Shown one piece after another: positions 22,545-34,247 of a stretch of DNA of 64,000 nt; the stretch's first letter is position 1, and every line of letters begins with the position of its first letter. Position numbers and translations under genes: made by a program. The notes under the pieces were generated by a model, which was not told the DNA's origin, made no database searches, and saw nothing but the letters and a program-made list of their open reading frames with translations. The DNA is taken from positions 9,548,001 through 9,612,000 of the forward strand of contig NC_065556.1 of NCBI RefSeq assembly GCF_022605725.1, read 5' to 3'. The DNA comes from Anthonomus grandis grandis. Its lineage: Eukaryota; Arthropoda; Insecta; Coleoptera; Curculionidae.

Positions 22545-24101
22545 ATTAAACACATCTTTTCAAAACTTAAATTTTAAACTTAACTATTTTAACAAATTGA
22601 TTTTTGATTTCATGAAAACTACTATTATAAAAAATAAAGTTTGCCTTCAAGAACTAATTTCACCACTATTCATCAATAAACCTTTAGATAATAGACCATA
22701 TATACTTGTAAAGTTGTTTGATGTGCCCATTACAGTTTTGCTTGATTCTGGAGCTACCTCTTCAGTTGTAGGTTCTAAGGGTATAGATATTTTAAATAAA
22801 TTGGGACTAGAAATTAACAAGACAGAGCTTAAAAATGTTTATACTGCTGATGGTAGAAGGCAGGTGGTAAAAGGAACTGTAGATTTACCTGTCTATATTA
22901 ATAATCATTGCAAGATTGTGAATGCTTTAGTTGTACCTTCTCTGTCCCAAGCATTTATTTTTGGTTGTGATTTTGCCCAACAGTTTGGAATTTTAGTAGA
23001 CTTTCATGATAGCTCGTGGCATATCAGAAGTGATTTTTGAGTCTCATATTAATCTTTTATGTGAAATTAAGCAAAAATTGCAAGAGGCTGGACTTACAGT
23101 CAATTTAGAAAAATGTGATTTCTTTAAAACCTCATTAAAATTTCTAGGTTATATCGTGGGTTCGAATTCTCTTAGGACTGATCCAGATAAGGTCTCTGCT
23201 ATGGTCAATTATCCTCGTCCAAAGACGACTACGTAAATTAAGCGTTTTGTAGGACTTTGCTCCTGGTATCGCCGTTTTATCAAAGATTTTCCTACTTTGA
23301 TGTCTCCTATTAATGATCTACTTAAAGGACGGAAAAAGGGTCAATCAATTATATGGACTGATGCCGCAGAGGCTTCATTTATCAAAATAAAGCAGTTGTT
23401 AGTTTCGTCACCAATCCTTTCACAACCAGATTTTTCAAAAAGATTTGTTATTCAGAGTGATGCCAGTGATACAGGCTTGGGAGGAGTATTGACTCAGATG
23501 ATAGATGGGAAGGTTATTGCTTATGCAAGCAGGTCTCTCACTAAAACTGAGAGAAATTATTCTGTTGTTGAGCCAGAGTGCTTGGCTGTCCTTTTTAATA
23601 TTGAAAAGTTTCGTCCGTATATTGAAGGAGTCGAATTTCACCCCTTCATTTTTAGTTTATGGGAGGCATATTCCTTTATCAGGAAATTATTATAAGAATG
23701 TTAATTTGGATATTCAAATTGATCAGGAAATTTGCCCAGGAGATAGGAATACTACTTATGCTGAGAACCTGAAAGGTTTGAAAGAGATATTTACAGAGGT
23801 AAAAAATAAACTGCATACTGCCTATGAGAGAAACTCTAAAGCTTACAACTTGCGTAAGAGAGATGTCTCATTTAATGTAGGTGATCATGTTTGGCATAAG
23901 AATAAAGTTTTATCTAGCGCTGTTGATAAGTTTACTTCTAAACTAGTTCCCAAGTATGTACACAGTATTGTCCGCAAAAAGTTGTCAAATCTGGTTTATA
24001 TTTTGTCTAATGAAGATGGTTCTAATGCCGGTAAATGGCATATTAAAGACTTAAAGCCTTTTAATAATGGTCTTGATGATGATTCCGATTCTTTGGAATA
24101 G
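22515..24101 (+). pseudogene. Family C pol remnant: protease, RT tail, RNase H, integrase tail
   Basis: The protease frame overlaps the end of gag and shows VLLDSGATSSVVG near 22740 and IFGCDFAQQFGIL near 22960. Around 23035 protease is joined directly to the end of RT (KLQEAGLTVNLEKCDFF, LKFLGYIV), with the palm and catalytic YxDD missing. A stop at about 23235 follows, then RNase H (VIQSDASDTGLGGVL near 23450, ERNYSVVEPECLAV). At about 23640 RNase H is fused to the integrase C-terminal region (FLVYGRH, FNVGDHVWHKNK, KWHIKDLKPF; stop after 24101), so the HHCC finger and DDE core are deleted. Both fusions fall in short matching stretches, as expected of template switching or slipped repair. 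Confidence 0.9.
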
Positions 24102-25531
24102 TTGTATTTGGAAATTATGTATATGTTGTTATCTTCACTTAGATTCCTGCTTCTAGTATTGACATCATTCTGGAATTTCTACCATTTGTTATTTTTTTGA
24201 TGTTATAATCTGGTCATTTGGGCCATATTTTATTTTTTTGGTATAACCTATTAGTGGTTATGTATAGTATGTCATAAACTTGACATTTTAATTTTTATAG
24301 CCAAGGGCTATGTTTTGGTGGCTATTATAAACTGTATATGGTTATACACCATACGTTATTTAGAAGGCCACCAATTGATGGTTGTCATACTCCATAAATG
24401 AGTATACACTTTATGTCAGTTTTGACTATTTTTTCTTGGCCGTATTTTGTGGGTTGTTATAACCTAGTGGTGGTTATAAACCCAGTGTCAACTTGACTGT
24501 TTGAGGTTATATTTTTGGCCTAATTTTTTTGTCGGGGTCGGTGAACCTGACAGAGGATGAACGTTACTGTTCAGTTTGTTCATTATTGGATTTTGTCCAA
24601 TTTTTTTATCACAGAATGCTGTGATGAAAAACCAATAGTAGATTTGTTTTTTAGTTGGTGTGGTCTCGACCATGGTCGGATTATTAGAGGACTATACGAA
24701 GGTATCCTTCCTCACCTCAAATTAATTTGGATATTTATGTGGGTGAGTCAAATGAAAAACAAATTCTATCGAAGCTTTAGATTATGGCTGTATATGCTGT
24801 AAGATATATTCTAGTGCCGTTCATAAATGGATTTGGGGGCACACGGAATTTTGTAGTGGGTAATTAATGTGGCAATCGATATTGCTGTTACAAATTTTGC
24901 CCATGTGTTTATTATCTGGTGCTTGAGTTATCTCAGCCAGTTTCTTTCTAGTTGCTGGAATCCGCCATCTGAAAAGGGTAGTTTTTTTTTTTATACACAC
25001 AACACCATCTCTTGGTGAGAAGTTGATTGTAACTTCCATGAGTGTTCCCCTAGGTTGGAGTTCTATAGTAACTGATTTCTATGGTAGAATTAAATGTCGT
25101 GAGTGTACCTAATTTTAGCTTAAGTTTTAATTTAAGTTTACTTTAAGTTAGTTTATAGTACTTCTGTATTCTCAAGATCACTATTGTCTTACCAACTTGT
25201 GTCCTTCCTCGATATTAAGAGTTTCCTAATTTATGTCCATACCGATTGTGTCTTCCTTTAGGAACGGGTGATACACGTAGTTATCCTGAATTGAGTTAAT
25301 ATGAGAAGATGCCATTTTTAGAAATAATTTGTATATATAAATTGTGGAACAGGTAATTAACAGAATTGTTTGTTATTTAGTAAGGGATAATAATTATCCG
25401 GGAATTTTTCTTTGGTATTATTAGATATTGGTAACTAGTATAGGTTAAACTTTTTTGTTAAAAGACTTTTGATGTTAGAAAAAAAATCAACTATTTCATA
25501 GCTAATTTTTTTCTTCAAGAAAGGGGGTAAA
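24102..25531 (+). other. Family C 3' noncoding region and polypurine tract
   Basis: About 1.4 kb with no env-like or other recognisable coding sequence. Motifs of the type GGTTATAAA recur between 24190 and 24480. It ends with AAGAAAGGGGGTAAA (about 25517-25531), the polypurine tract next to the 3' LTR. Confidence 0.7.
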
Positions 25532-27069
25532 TGTAGCGTTTTATTTTTCTACTCTTATTTTCACTAACGCTCCATTGATATTTCATTAATTTCAATAATT
25601 ATATTAATAATATCAGTCAACTTCTTTTATCGACATTTCTTTAAATTCACAATGTCAATGACACATTACTACTGTAACGCATCACTTTCCTGGTTTTATT
25701 ATTCATGCTTTCTGTTGACGGTCCGTCACTCTTCTGGTTGGTCTTAATTAATGTTTTCTCTGATTGGATTGACATTGACAGCTCAGGCGAGAGGTGGGGT
25801 AACTTATTTAGTCGGTACTGCATCCATTTTTCGAGGACTTGTTCCCGTGTTGCAGGTAGAAGCACACGTAAAAGGCCAGTTTTTTTATTTCCGAAGTTTG
25901 TGAAGCAGGAAGTGGCCAATATGGCTTATAATTTATAACTTGTTCCTTTAGGGAACTGTTTATTTCATAATTCTGGTGCAGGATGCCCGAGATTTTGATG
26001 GATAGATAATAAAACTTAGCAAGGTGAGTGTGTCACATTTTGAACGCCATTCATTTTTATCGACAGTGAATACAATGGCAACCGTTGTTTTAGGGTTTTA
26101 CTTTTCCGTTTTCCTCTTTATTCTTCTTCAATTGTTGATGGCTGCAGGCTGTTGATTTCCCCGGGAAATTGCTGAAAGCGGTGGAGCTGGGACCAGAACT
26201 AGAGCTAGTATTAGATATTCCTAGTCCAGATAGCTAAGCTACAAATGGCATATACTTACAGCCTCGAATTCGAAGGCCAGCCATTCATTTCTTGGAGGAA
26301 TATACAGGCCAGTTTATTCCATTTATTTAAATATTATTAACCATAGATTTGTCTCACATATTTAAATTTTTATTAATATACCTTTAATTTCAATTTATTG
26401 CTACAAATATTTAATCAATATCATAATTTAATACGTCAATTTCTTATATATAATTTTAGTTATTTTTTGTTCAGTATTTTTCAGTACCTTTTTCAGTAGT
26501 TAAGTAGATATAACTCGGTTAAGGCTGATATGCCTTAGGTAAAAAGGTTCATGAACTTTCCCCTGCGTAATACAAATCTTTACTAAAAACTTTAATAATT
26601 GTAATTTATTTTTCAAGTGCTGAAATCTATCTAGCAGCTTAATCATAATTTAAAATGTTACTTTTGACAAACTTGTTTTATTTAATCATATCAACATTAT
26701 TCATATTTTAATTCATAATAAATTATTAACAATTTAACAGATTAGAAAATGAGGTGTATACATATTTTTGATGTAAATATAATTTGGTTGTATTGTTAAG
26801 ATAAATTTTTTTTTGCCTCTTTAAATCTACTTTATCCAGGGTCGTTTAATTGTTATTTAAAACCTATCTACCAAGTGTTTTTCTTAGTTTTCTTTCATTT
26901 ATAAAAAAAAAACTAAGTGGCGCCCTCTTATTTAATAGTTATAATCAAGATTATATTCTTTAATAGCCAGTCATAAGTGAACCTTCGAACAATCCCAAGC
27001 CTCCAATAATTCTGAGCTACCGTCTGCAAACTCTTGGCAAAATAGTAACACTGTAAAGTTAACGCCACA
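25532..27069 (+). repeat. 3' LTR of family C
   Basis: 1538 bp, TGTAGCG...AACGCCACA, partner of 18564-20118. The sequence after it is the ACAT duplication and then the MADF-BESS codons. Confidence 0.93.
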
Positions 27070-28572
27070 ACATATCGTTACTGGATAATGACAAAGGTCT
27101 CGATGGCTGACATACAATGGACTTTGAAGAAAGTAGACCTATAGGTGTATGAGATCCTACTTCATTAAATGTCGGAGGTTGACTAGTGTTGGATTCTGAA
27201 AAATAATCTAAGTTTGTATAAACTCGTTGTAGAGATCCATCTGCAACAGAGTGAGATTGCGATTGTGAATAGGAAATAACCGGAGCTAACGGCTTTAATT
27301 GTTGAAGGAGCCTAGAGGAATAACCAGATTTAGTAGCACTATAATGTGTTCCAATTCCGCTTGCTGGATTTGTAGGATTATTATAATTGCTTAGAGTTGT
27401 CGGTGGCTGAGACACAATGGACTCCGAAGAAAGTGGGCCTATAGGTGTATGAGATCCTACTTCATTAAATGTCGGGGGTTGACTCGTGTTGGATTCTGAA
27501 AAATGATTCAAGTCTGTATAACCTCGTTGTAGAGATCCATGTGCAACAGAGTGAGATTGCGATTGTGGATAGGCAACAACTGGAGCTAAAGACTGTATTT
27601 GTTGAAGGAGCCCAGAGGAATAGCCAGATGCAGTAGCACTATATTGTGCTCCAATTCCGCGGGCTGGATTTGTAGGATTATTATAATTGCCTAGCTCTGC
27701 TTTAAACAAAATGGTATTTATTAAATGCGGAACATATATTTTAGCATACTCCGTGGGAAGATTGCGTACCCTCATGCATACTTGTTCACCAAAAACCGTA
27801 AATAAATCCCTCGCTTGCCTCGTTGAATATACCTCCTTCATAATTGTGTACGCCTCGCATAACGGGGTTATCGGTTTTTTTTTTCTAGTTCGAATATTCT
27901 TTTCTCGTACGGCTGGTTGTTCGTTAAAATTTTCGATGACGGGATTCTCTTGAGTATTTGTTTGTCGAATATTTCTTTCAGTATTTTCAAAATTTTGAAT
28001 ATCCACGCTACCACTGGCATTTTGCACTTCTTCAGGGTCGACTGAGGGATGAACCATAACCTGAAATTATTTTTTTAAATTAAATACACACATAATAAGA
28101 AGGTTACAAAAAATTGGAATAAAAGTGAAACACGGTTCCGAAACAATAGTGTAACTACAGCCCCCCCAGCTCCAAAAATGCGGGGGAGATGCGTCACCCA
28201 GAACATCCCTTAAAAAAAATCGCATGTCTGGTATAAATTTTCTACAGTTACGCCACTGGTCCGAACACGGACCTCATCAAGAAGCTAAAGCTCTTTGAAA
28301 ACTACTCTTTAAAATTAAGTTTCTAATTTTATTAAATAACCATCAGTATACTTAACGAAATGCATAAAATTTAAAAAATACTTACCATTTCTTCAGTATT
28401 TCTTGTTGCTTTTGGGTTATTTTTATCCCTTAAAAACTGCATAGACATGTATGCAATCCAGTTGCTCTTATAAATTGATATATCAGTTCCCCTTCCAGAA
28501 CGCTGACTGTCTCGTTCCTTTTTAAGTTTCTTGCCGATCGGCAAAGCCGACTTTGGTGTGGACGCGGCTTTA

Positions 28573-29045
28573 CTTTACAATACGCGAAGCGTACATAAAA
28601 TAATTATTGTATATTATTTATATTATAATTTAAGATGTACGTTTATTGTATAAACGTACCATTGTATAATCTTAAATTATGAACTTTTCAAAAAAAAGAG
28701 AAAATCCAAATTGAACAATATTCCGAATATACGCCACAAACGATGAAAAAGTGTAGCCAATATAATATATGTGTTCCTACCATGGAAAAGTTCTAGGCTT
28801 AACTGACAAGTGAGTACATTCCAATTATGCACCTTTAGCTGTATCGTTTTTTTAACGCATATAACACCCAACTCATTTTCAGTTAGCACTGATGATGGCT
28901 CATACGCTGAAAGCGCTCTACTAAGCTTTTAAAATTAAATTGCTTTGAATACAATGCGATACACAGATCAGTATAATATTATATAATTATAAATTGGTTT
29001 TTGGACTTCTGATATATGATTCGAATTTGATATACCAAAAACTGT
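28573..29045. other. Intergenic stretch with a two-tier hairpin
   Basis: At about 28624-28680 a perfect pair GTACGTTTAT/ATAAACGTAC with a TGT loop sits inside an outer pair ATAATTTAAGAT/ATCTTAAATTAT. No coding motif is seen in the rest. Confidence 0.65.
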
Positions 29046-29053
29046 TTCGCATC

Positions 29054-29300
29054 CAGTGGCGGCTTGGTAATAAGGGCACAAAGGAGCGCGCCCCCCCATT
29101 AATTTCATATTTGATTGCCAAATTAAGACATTTATGTGCAAACTTTTTGTGATTGTACCATGATGACTGCAAACCGTCATGTCTCAGATATTATAACTTA
29201 TACTTAGGTACGTCAAGTTATATTTTTTTATTTATTAGTAAGTATATATTTATTTGGATTTGCGCGCCCCTCCATAGTCAAATGTCACGAGCCGCCACTG
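29054..29300. mobile_element. hAT-type MITE, 247 bp
   Basis: The terminal inverted repeats begin CAGTGGCGGCT and are perfect for 11 bp, with related GC-rich subterminal sequence. They are flanked by the perfect 8-bp duplication TTCGCATC (29046-29053 and 29301-29308). There is no coding capacity. The 8-bp duplication and CAG start fit the hAT superfamily. Confidence 0.88.
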
Positions 29301-29308
29301 TTCGCATC

Positions 29309-31299
29309 AATTTTTTTTTTGGTTTGTACAGGATGGAAATAAATTTCGAGATGAAAAGTGGTGAAAGGTTTGATTATATTAGAAAAGGTATTCATCTATG
29401 CAAATTGCACTTTCCTAAAAAAGATGTTGTCAGGATATGCCGTAAAGTTATCTATCCTCATAGGAATTTATATTATTTACCAGACATTAATAAAATAAAA
29501 AATGGCATGTCTATTTCTTGAAAACGCCGAAAAACTATTTCTTTAATTTTACATTTAATTATCATTTTTTGTTCAAAATTGCTTATATCACTAATCATTT
29601 GTACCATATCCTTTGTAAAAAAAATGTGTTCTTTCAGCATTAAAAAATGATGGTTTCCATTTAAAAAACATATTGATGTCGTCATATATTTTTTTGAGTC
29701 ACCCTGTATATTTAATTTCTACCTACAAAAATCCTAAACCCAATATTAAAATCGACGGGTTCGGGCATTTTTTTCAAAAACAGGCCATTTAATTTTTATT
29801 CAATTTATCCGCTACTTTACGGATGCACTGCATAGGGAAAGTTCCTGTACATCCTTGTCAACTTAAAAATTATTCAAAAGATCTGTTTTATTGCACACAG
29901 CCACTTTCTCTTTTGAAAGAATGAAATATAGAATATATTTCATATTGAGTCACACGGTTTAAGATATTTATCTTGAAACTCGTCTAATTGGAAGAGACAG
30001 CGTACTGCTAGATATCGTTGAAATTGAAGCTGTTCCATATCTAACTGTGTTTAAGTCATAGATTCTTAAGCATTTGCAAACTAAAAAGTTATTTAATTGA
30101 AATCTAATAAGTAAATAAGTAACTTATTAAAAAATATTTGATAACATTGTTGCTCCTTTTGTATTAAGACCATTTGGTACAATTTGGAAATATCCGCAGT
30201 CGTAACAAACTCGCTTTCTAAAGCGAAGAATAAATGAAAATGTATCACCTATATATATTCAACATCGCTACACGATTTACCCAAGCTTGGTCTTACTACT
30301 GCACCTAATAATGATGTGGCATGTGGTAAACTAATATGTAGAAATGGATGGTCGATCTTGAGACTCTGATATAAGTTGTAAAGTGACATTTTCTTGTAAG
30401 AACTTTATTCTTGTAAGAACTTATTCTTCCTTCAAAAAAAAAACTATTAGCTAACCTTCGCTCTTGTGAAAAATATCTATGAAGGGCTATATTTCCCTGG
30501 ATTCAACCAATTCCATCTTTAAAAGAAATTGAAATAATTAATTTTCTGGTCTTAAACAATTCCTACATAATCTAATTTATTTAATTTCTTTACACATATT
30601 TGCTAGCCACAGCTTCATAAACTTGATAATGAACTCACAATGAAACATCAAATAATGATTTTTACAAAAATATCATAATATACCGCTTAACCTCTTTATA
30701 GTTGTATATGTTCCTACAAACCCTATCTCTATTCTGCCGTTCAAAGCTTAAAATGAGTTAACTGAAATTTTTGTCAAAATTAAGTTTTGTACAGCAATGG
30801 ATTCGTTATATAATTCTACATATCACTATTATTTTCATTTTACAAAAACAAGTATGTTTTGTTAATAATATCGATTCGGAGTTGATCATGAATGAGAGAA
30901 TGATTATAACATAAAATAGTAAAACTTAATTTCTTCGGATTTATTTACTTTAATTTAAGTACAAGGATCTCCTACGGATAGACTAAGCAATCCAATAACA
31001 GGAAAGCACAAAATATCGTAGTGAATTTAAAGATACAAGCAAGCGCTTTAAAAATTGTTACACTTTTACTAAACCTAACAAATATACCAAAAAATAAATC
31101 TAACTAACTTACTTACGGGCGCATTTGAACAAACGAGAGTTAGATAAATAATTTGAAGAATACCTCCAGATGTTAAAGGTTCATCTATTGCGCAAAATAT
31201 AAAGATTAACGTTAATATTGAAATTTTTCGGACAGTACGAGAAGTCCATTAGATTCTTAATGATCTTATAAATTAAAATTAAATCCGAATTATTTTGAT
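29309..31299. other. No gene recognised
   Basis: AT-rich, no convincing protein motif on either strand. The end of a mariner-like terminal repeat may be present at about 29699-29720 (CACCCTGTATATTTAATTT), resembling part of the mariner repeat near 42297, with a weak possible partner TACAGGATGG near 29326; I do not call an element. Confidence 0.5.
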
Positions 31300-31685
31300 G
31301 AGTTTCTAAGGACCATAAAACTTTAAGTTATCACAGTAGTCGAAAAAATGCTCAGATTGCAGGGCAAGAAGATTTGATACCTGGTTAATTGTTTTTAAGA
31401 TTTTTAGACTATCTGCATATGCAAGATATTTACAAATTGGAAAATATTGACAAATGTCATTTGAAAAGATTAAAAACGATATCGGTACCAAATGAGAATT
31501 TTGCGGTACTCCTGAAATTACGATAGTGCATGAAGACTTTACTCCATATATTGCGACATACTGACAGCGATTCGTTAGGCAATTTTTAATAAGGTTAAGG
31601 AGGGCTCCGTGTACACCGAAATTTTCCAACTTTATGAAAAATGTAAAGTGATGAACACAGTAAGCCACTTTTATGGCTTATACGG
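31300..31685 (-). pseudogene. Non-LTR retrotransposon (LINE) RT fragment
   Basis: The minus-strand frame 31306-31668 reads FGVHGALLNLIKNCLTNRCQ, SCTIVISGVPQNSHLVPISF and YADSLKILKTI. These match the palm of insect LINE reverse transcriptases, where the family normally has GVPQGS and YADDLK, so the catalytic Asp pair is damaged and the usual Gly is replaced. Only about 120 residues remain; no endonuclease or 3' tail is seen next to it. Confidence 0.8.
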
Positions 31686-31719
31686 CACGAAAAAGTGAAT
31701 TTGTAACGTAATGTTGACA

Positions 31720-32600
31720 CTTAATATACCCAAAATCTAATAACAAACAATAATTTTGTTTTTATAAAAGGTAAAAACACAAAATCTACAGCATCACAAT
31801 TAATATTATAGCAAAGGTTACATGTTTCGCTCGTCCAGAGCATCATCAGACCTAAATAATAATTAAGATGATGTAACCCGAAAAAAGGAAAATTCAACAA
31901 AAACTTACCATAACATACACAAAACACCTAACATATAAATAAACCAAGCTTACCATAAAGTGGTACTATCTGTGTAAAAAGAACTCAACTAAACAATCAA
32001 ATCACCTTATACATTTTAGAAATCTAACCATCATTTGAGAGTCTAGAACTATTTAAGGTTATTAAAAACTAGATGACCATCAAATTCAAACCTTTCATTA
32101 ACACAGGACAGATCTGGGCTTTTAAAAGCTTTACTAATTTCTATTGTCTCCAGCAAGTCTAGTTTTTTACTTTTATTGCACTAATGAAAAATTTTTATAT
32201 TTTGGTTGTCAGGAAAATTGTGTTTGAAGTCGAGTGATAAGCAAAAGCCGATCTAGTGACTGTGATATCGGTATTTTAATATTTATTATATTTGGCCTTG
32301 TGTTCACTAATCCTAATAGAAATCTTCCTACCATACTGGCCGACGTACACTGCAGGGCACTCTTTACACCTAATCTCATAAACTCCCGGAAAAGATAGCG
32401 GGGGTAGTTTATCTTAAGTTTTAATTAGATGTCTTTTTAATGTTATATTAGTTTTAAAAGCTGGAACTAGGCCAAAGGGAAAAAAAAAGCGGGATAGTTC
32501 TGACGAAATTGGTCTAAAATAAGTAAGTGACATAAAAGTTTTGATATAGTTTGTTTGTTGCTTGATAAAATTAAATGATAATTATAGATATATCTATATT
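31720..32600 (-). pseudogene. Penelope-like element fragment with GIY-YIG endonuclease
   Basis: On the minus strand, 32286-32400 reads FPGVYEIRCKECPAVYVGQ then YGRKISIRISEHK, the GIY-YIG endonuclease pattern of Penelope-like retroelements (a GVY...YVG form). Upstream in the same sense (32440-32570) is the linker typical of the family (RPISSELSRFF, FKTNITLKRHL). An in-frame stop lies just before LPPLSFPG. Downstream, 31835-31860 carries CTGATGATGCTCTGGACGAG, a motif common in their terminal repeats. The reverse transcriptase is absent: the fragment stops at the TA microsatellite near 32600. Confidence 0.8.
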
Positions 32601-32697
32601 CCAGATATATCTATATATATATATATATATTATATATATATCTTATATATATATATATATATATATCTATATATATATATATATATTATATATATAT

Positions 32698-32770
<73 letters not shown>
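32585..32770. repeat. TA microsatellite with internal duplication
   Basis: A run of TA dinucleotides of about 180 bp, broken by TCTATA, TATTATA and ATCTTATA interruptions; a block of about 60 bp with the same interruptions occurs twice in succession. Open frames across it are repeat translations, not genes. Confidence 0.95.
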
Positions 32771-32772
<2 letters not shown>

Positions 32773-32774
32773 CC

Positions 32775-34247
32775 ACTTTCTCACTTTGTGCCGCTAAAGA
32801 AATTACTTGCTGACCGTGATATTCCAGAATCAACATTTGCCTGGAATGCGCCCCATAAAGTTGAAAATCATCAAAGTCCTATTGAGATTTTAAAATTGTT
32901 TTTTTGACGATTCTCTTATATCCAAAGTATTCCAATTTTCAAACATATATGCCGCACAAAATAATCGGCCGGCAGATATATCGGAGTCTGAAATATGGTG
33001 TTTTTTGGGCATGCTGATTTTGAGCGGATATTCTGAACTTCCTAGAAAGCACATGTATTGGGAAAACTCAAGTGACACAAAAAATGAACTTGTGAGGAAT
33101 GCCATATCACGTGATAGATTTAGGTACGTAATGCAAAATATCCACCTTTGCGATAACAATGATTTGAATGCCAATGACACGTTTGCAAAGACCCTTCATA
33201 AAAACCCTAAATGAGAAATTTATGGAGTTTGCGCCTACTGAAGAAGTCCACAGCTTAGATGAATCGATGGTTCCATACTAAGGACGACATGGCACAAAGC
33301 AATTCATTAGAGGGAAACCTATACGCTGGGGGTACAAATTTTGGACAGCTACTACCCGACTTGGATATATTGAATGGTTTGACCCTTACCAGGGATCCTC
33401 GTGTATGATTCCAGAAAAATATAAATTATTAGGTCTTGGATCTAGCGTCGTATTGCAGTTTGCTGATGAACTTCAAAAGATTTATCCCAACTTGGCATTC
33501 CATATCTACTTTGACAACTTTTTTACATCTCTTTCGCTTCTCCATCAACTTAGCCAAAGGCAATTATATGGCACTGGGACGATAAGAGAAAACCGTATTC
33601 CTGAGAGTAAGCTGGGACCATCAAAAGACCACAAGACGGAAAATAGAGGCTCTTACGAATATATGTATGATCCTGATAACCATATAGTTGTGTGCAGATG
33701 GAATGACAATAGCCTAGTTACTTTGGCATCTAACAGTACCACTGTGAATCCAATTTTACAAGCCAAAAGATATTCTCAAAAGGAAAAGAAACGGATAATG
33801 GTAGATCAACCTTATATTGTAAAAAAATATAATGAAAATATGGGCGGGGTCGATAGAGCGGACCAAAACATCAGCTTTTACCGAGTATCCATAAGAGGTA
33901 AAAAGTGGTATTTTCCAATTTTTTGTCACTTCTTGGACATGGTAGTTCAGAATTCTTGGCAATTGAACAGAAATAGTGGGGATAAAATGGACCAATTAGC
34001 ATTTAGAAGAGCAATAGCCCAAAGCATATTGGAGACACACAAGAAACCATCAGCTTATCAAACTGGAAAGACAAGTAAATATTTGCATCAATCATCGCGT
34101 TATGACCGCATGGACCATCTTATTTCATATAGTGAAACACAAATCAGATGCAAATATTGCACAAAAAAAGTTAATTTTACATGTAGCAAATGCAAAATTG
34201 GGCTCCATCCAAAAGAATGTTTTTATCTTTACCACACTCAGCATTAA
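32775..34247 (+). pseudogene. piggyBac transposase (frameshift and stop)
   Basis: It begins abruptly after the microsatellite at PLKKLLADRDIP, so the N-terminus is missing. It continues through RPADISESEIWCFLGMLIL, a frameshift near 33195, HSLDESMVPY followed by a TAA stop near 33280, and GRHGTKQFIRGKPIRWGYK. The long 3' frame (33405-34247, 280 residues) has YFDNFFTS near 33510 and MGGVDRADQN near 33850. The Asp residues in LDES, YFDN and GVDRADQ correspond to the piggyBac catalytic triad. The C-terminus is a cysteine-rich finger (CKYCTKK...CSKCKIGLHPKECF). No flanking TTAA-linked inverted repeats were found. The next 90 bp hold nothing recognised. Confidence 0.92.

Larger units (their letters stand above)
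18564..27069 (+). mobile_element. Ty3/gypsy-like LTR retrotransposon with long LTRs (family C), internally deleted
   Basis: LTRs of 1555 and 1538 bp begin TGTAGCGTT and end AACGCCRCA. They are flanked by the 4-bp duplication ACAT (18560-18563 and 27070-27073). A purine tract AAGAAAGGGGGTAAA precedes the right LTR. The coding part holds gag, protease, a piece of RT, RNase H and the end of integrase; the RT palm and the integrase catalytic core are absent. The element is therefore non-autonomous. The LTRs are nearly alike (roughly 98 percent by eye, with several small indels). Confidence 0.93.
18513..28556 (-). pseudogene. Harbinger MADF-BESS accessory gene, N-terminus lost, 3' end split by family C
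   Basis: Exon 1 (28386 to about 28540) encodes the second half of a MADF domain: LKKERDSQRSGRGTD, then YKSNWIAYMSMQFL. A donor GTAAG follows at 28381-28385; exon 2 starts at 28060 after TTTCAG, in phase. Exon 2 (27074-28060) contains a basic RTRKKKP and a BESS-like helix (RDLFTVFGEQVCMRVRNLP), then a Ser-rich region in which a block of about 100 residues is repeated twice. Family C interrupts it after SSNDM; the remaining codons (SRAQTPSQAVPESYT, stop at 18513) lie beyond the retrotransposon. The MADF start is missing: the terminal repeat lies within about 20 bp of mid-domain. In Harbinger elements this protein binds DNA and brings in the transposase. Confidence 0.85.
16756..28569. mobile_element. 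PIF/Harbinger DNA transposon, split by an LTR retrotransposon
   Basis: The ends are inverted repeats AGCCGCGTCCACACC with a further AAG after one variable base, flanked by the 3-bp duplication TTA (16753-16755 and 28570-28572), the usual target of this superfamily. Inside are a plus-strand DDE transposase (17005-18287) and a convergent minus-strand MADF-BESS gene, the normal two-gene Harbinger layout. The family C retrotransposon at 18564-27069 is nested in it. Without that insertion the element is about 3.3 kb. Frameshifts in the transposase and loss of the MADF start leave it inactive. Confidence 0.93.

Noticed and set aside
29331..29520. Frame reading MEINFEMKSGERFDYIRKGI as a gene
   Set aside because: No recognisable family, no splice or promoter context, and it lies between possible mariner-like end fragments.
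32562..32907. Two open frames rich in Ile and Tyr
   Set aside because: Translation of the TA microsatellite running into piggyBac sequence.
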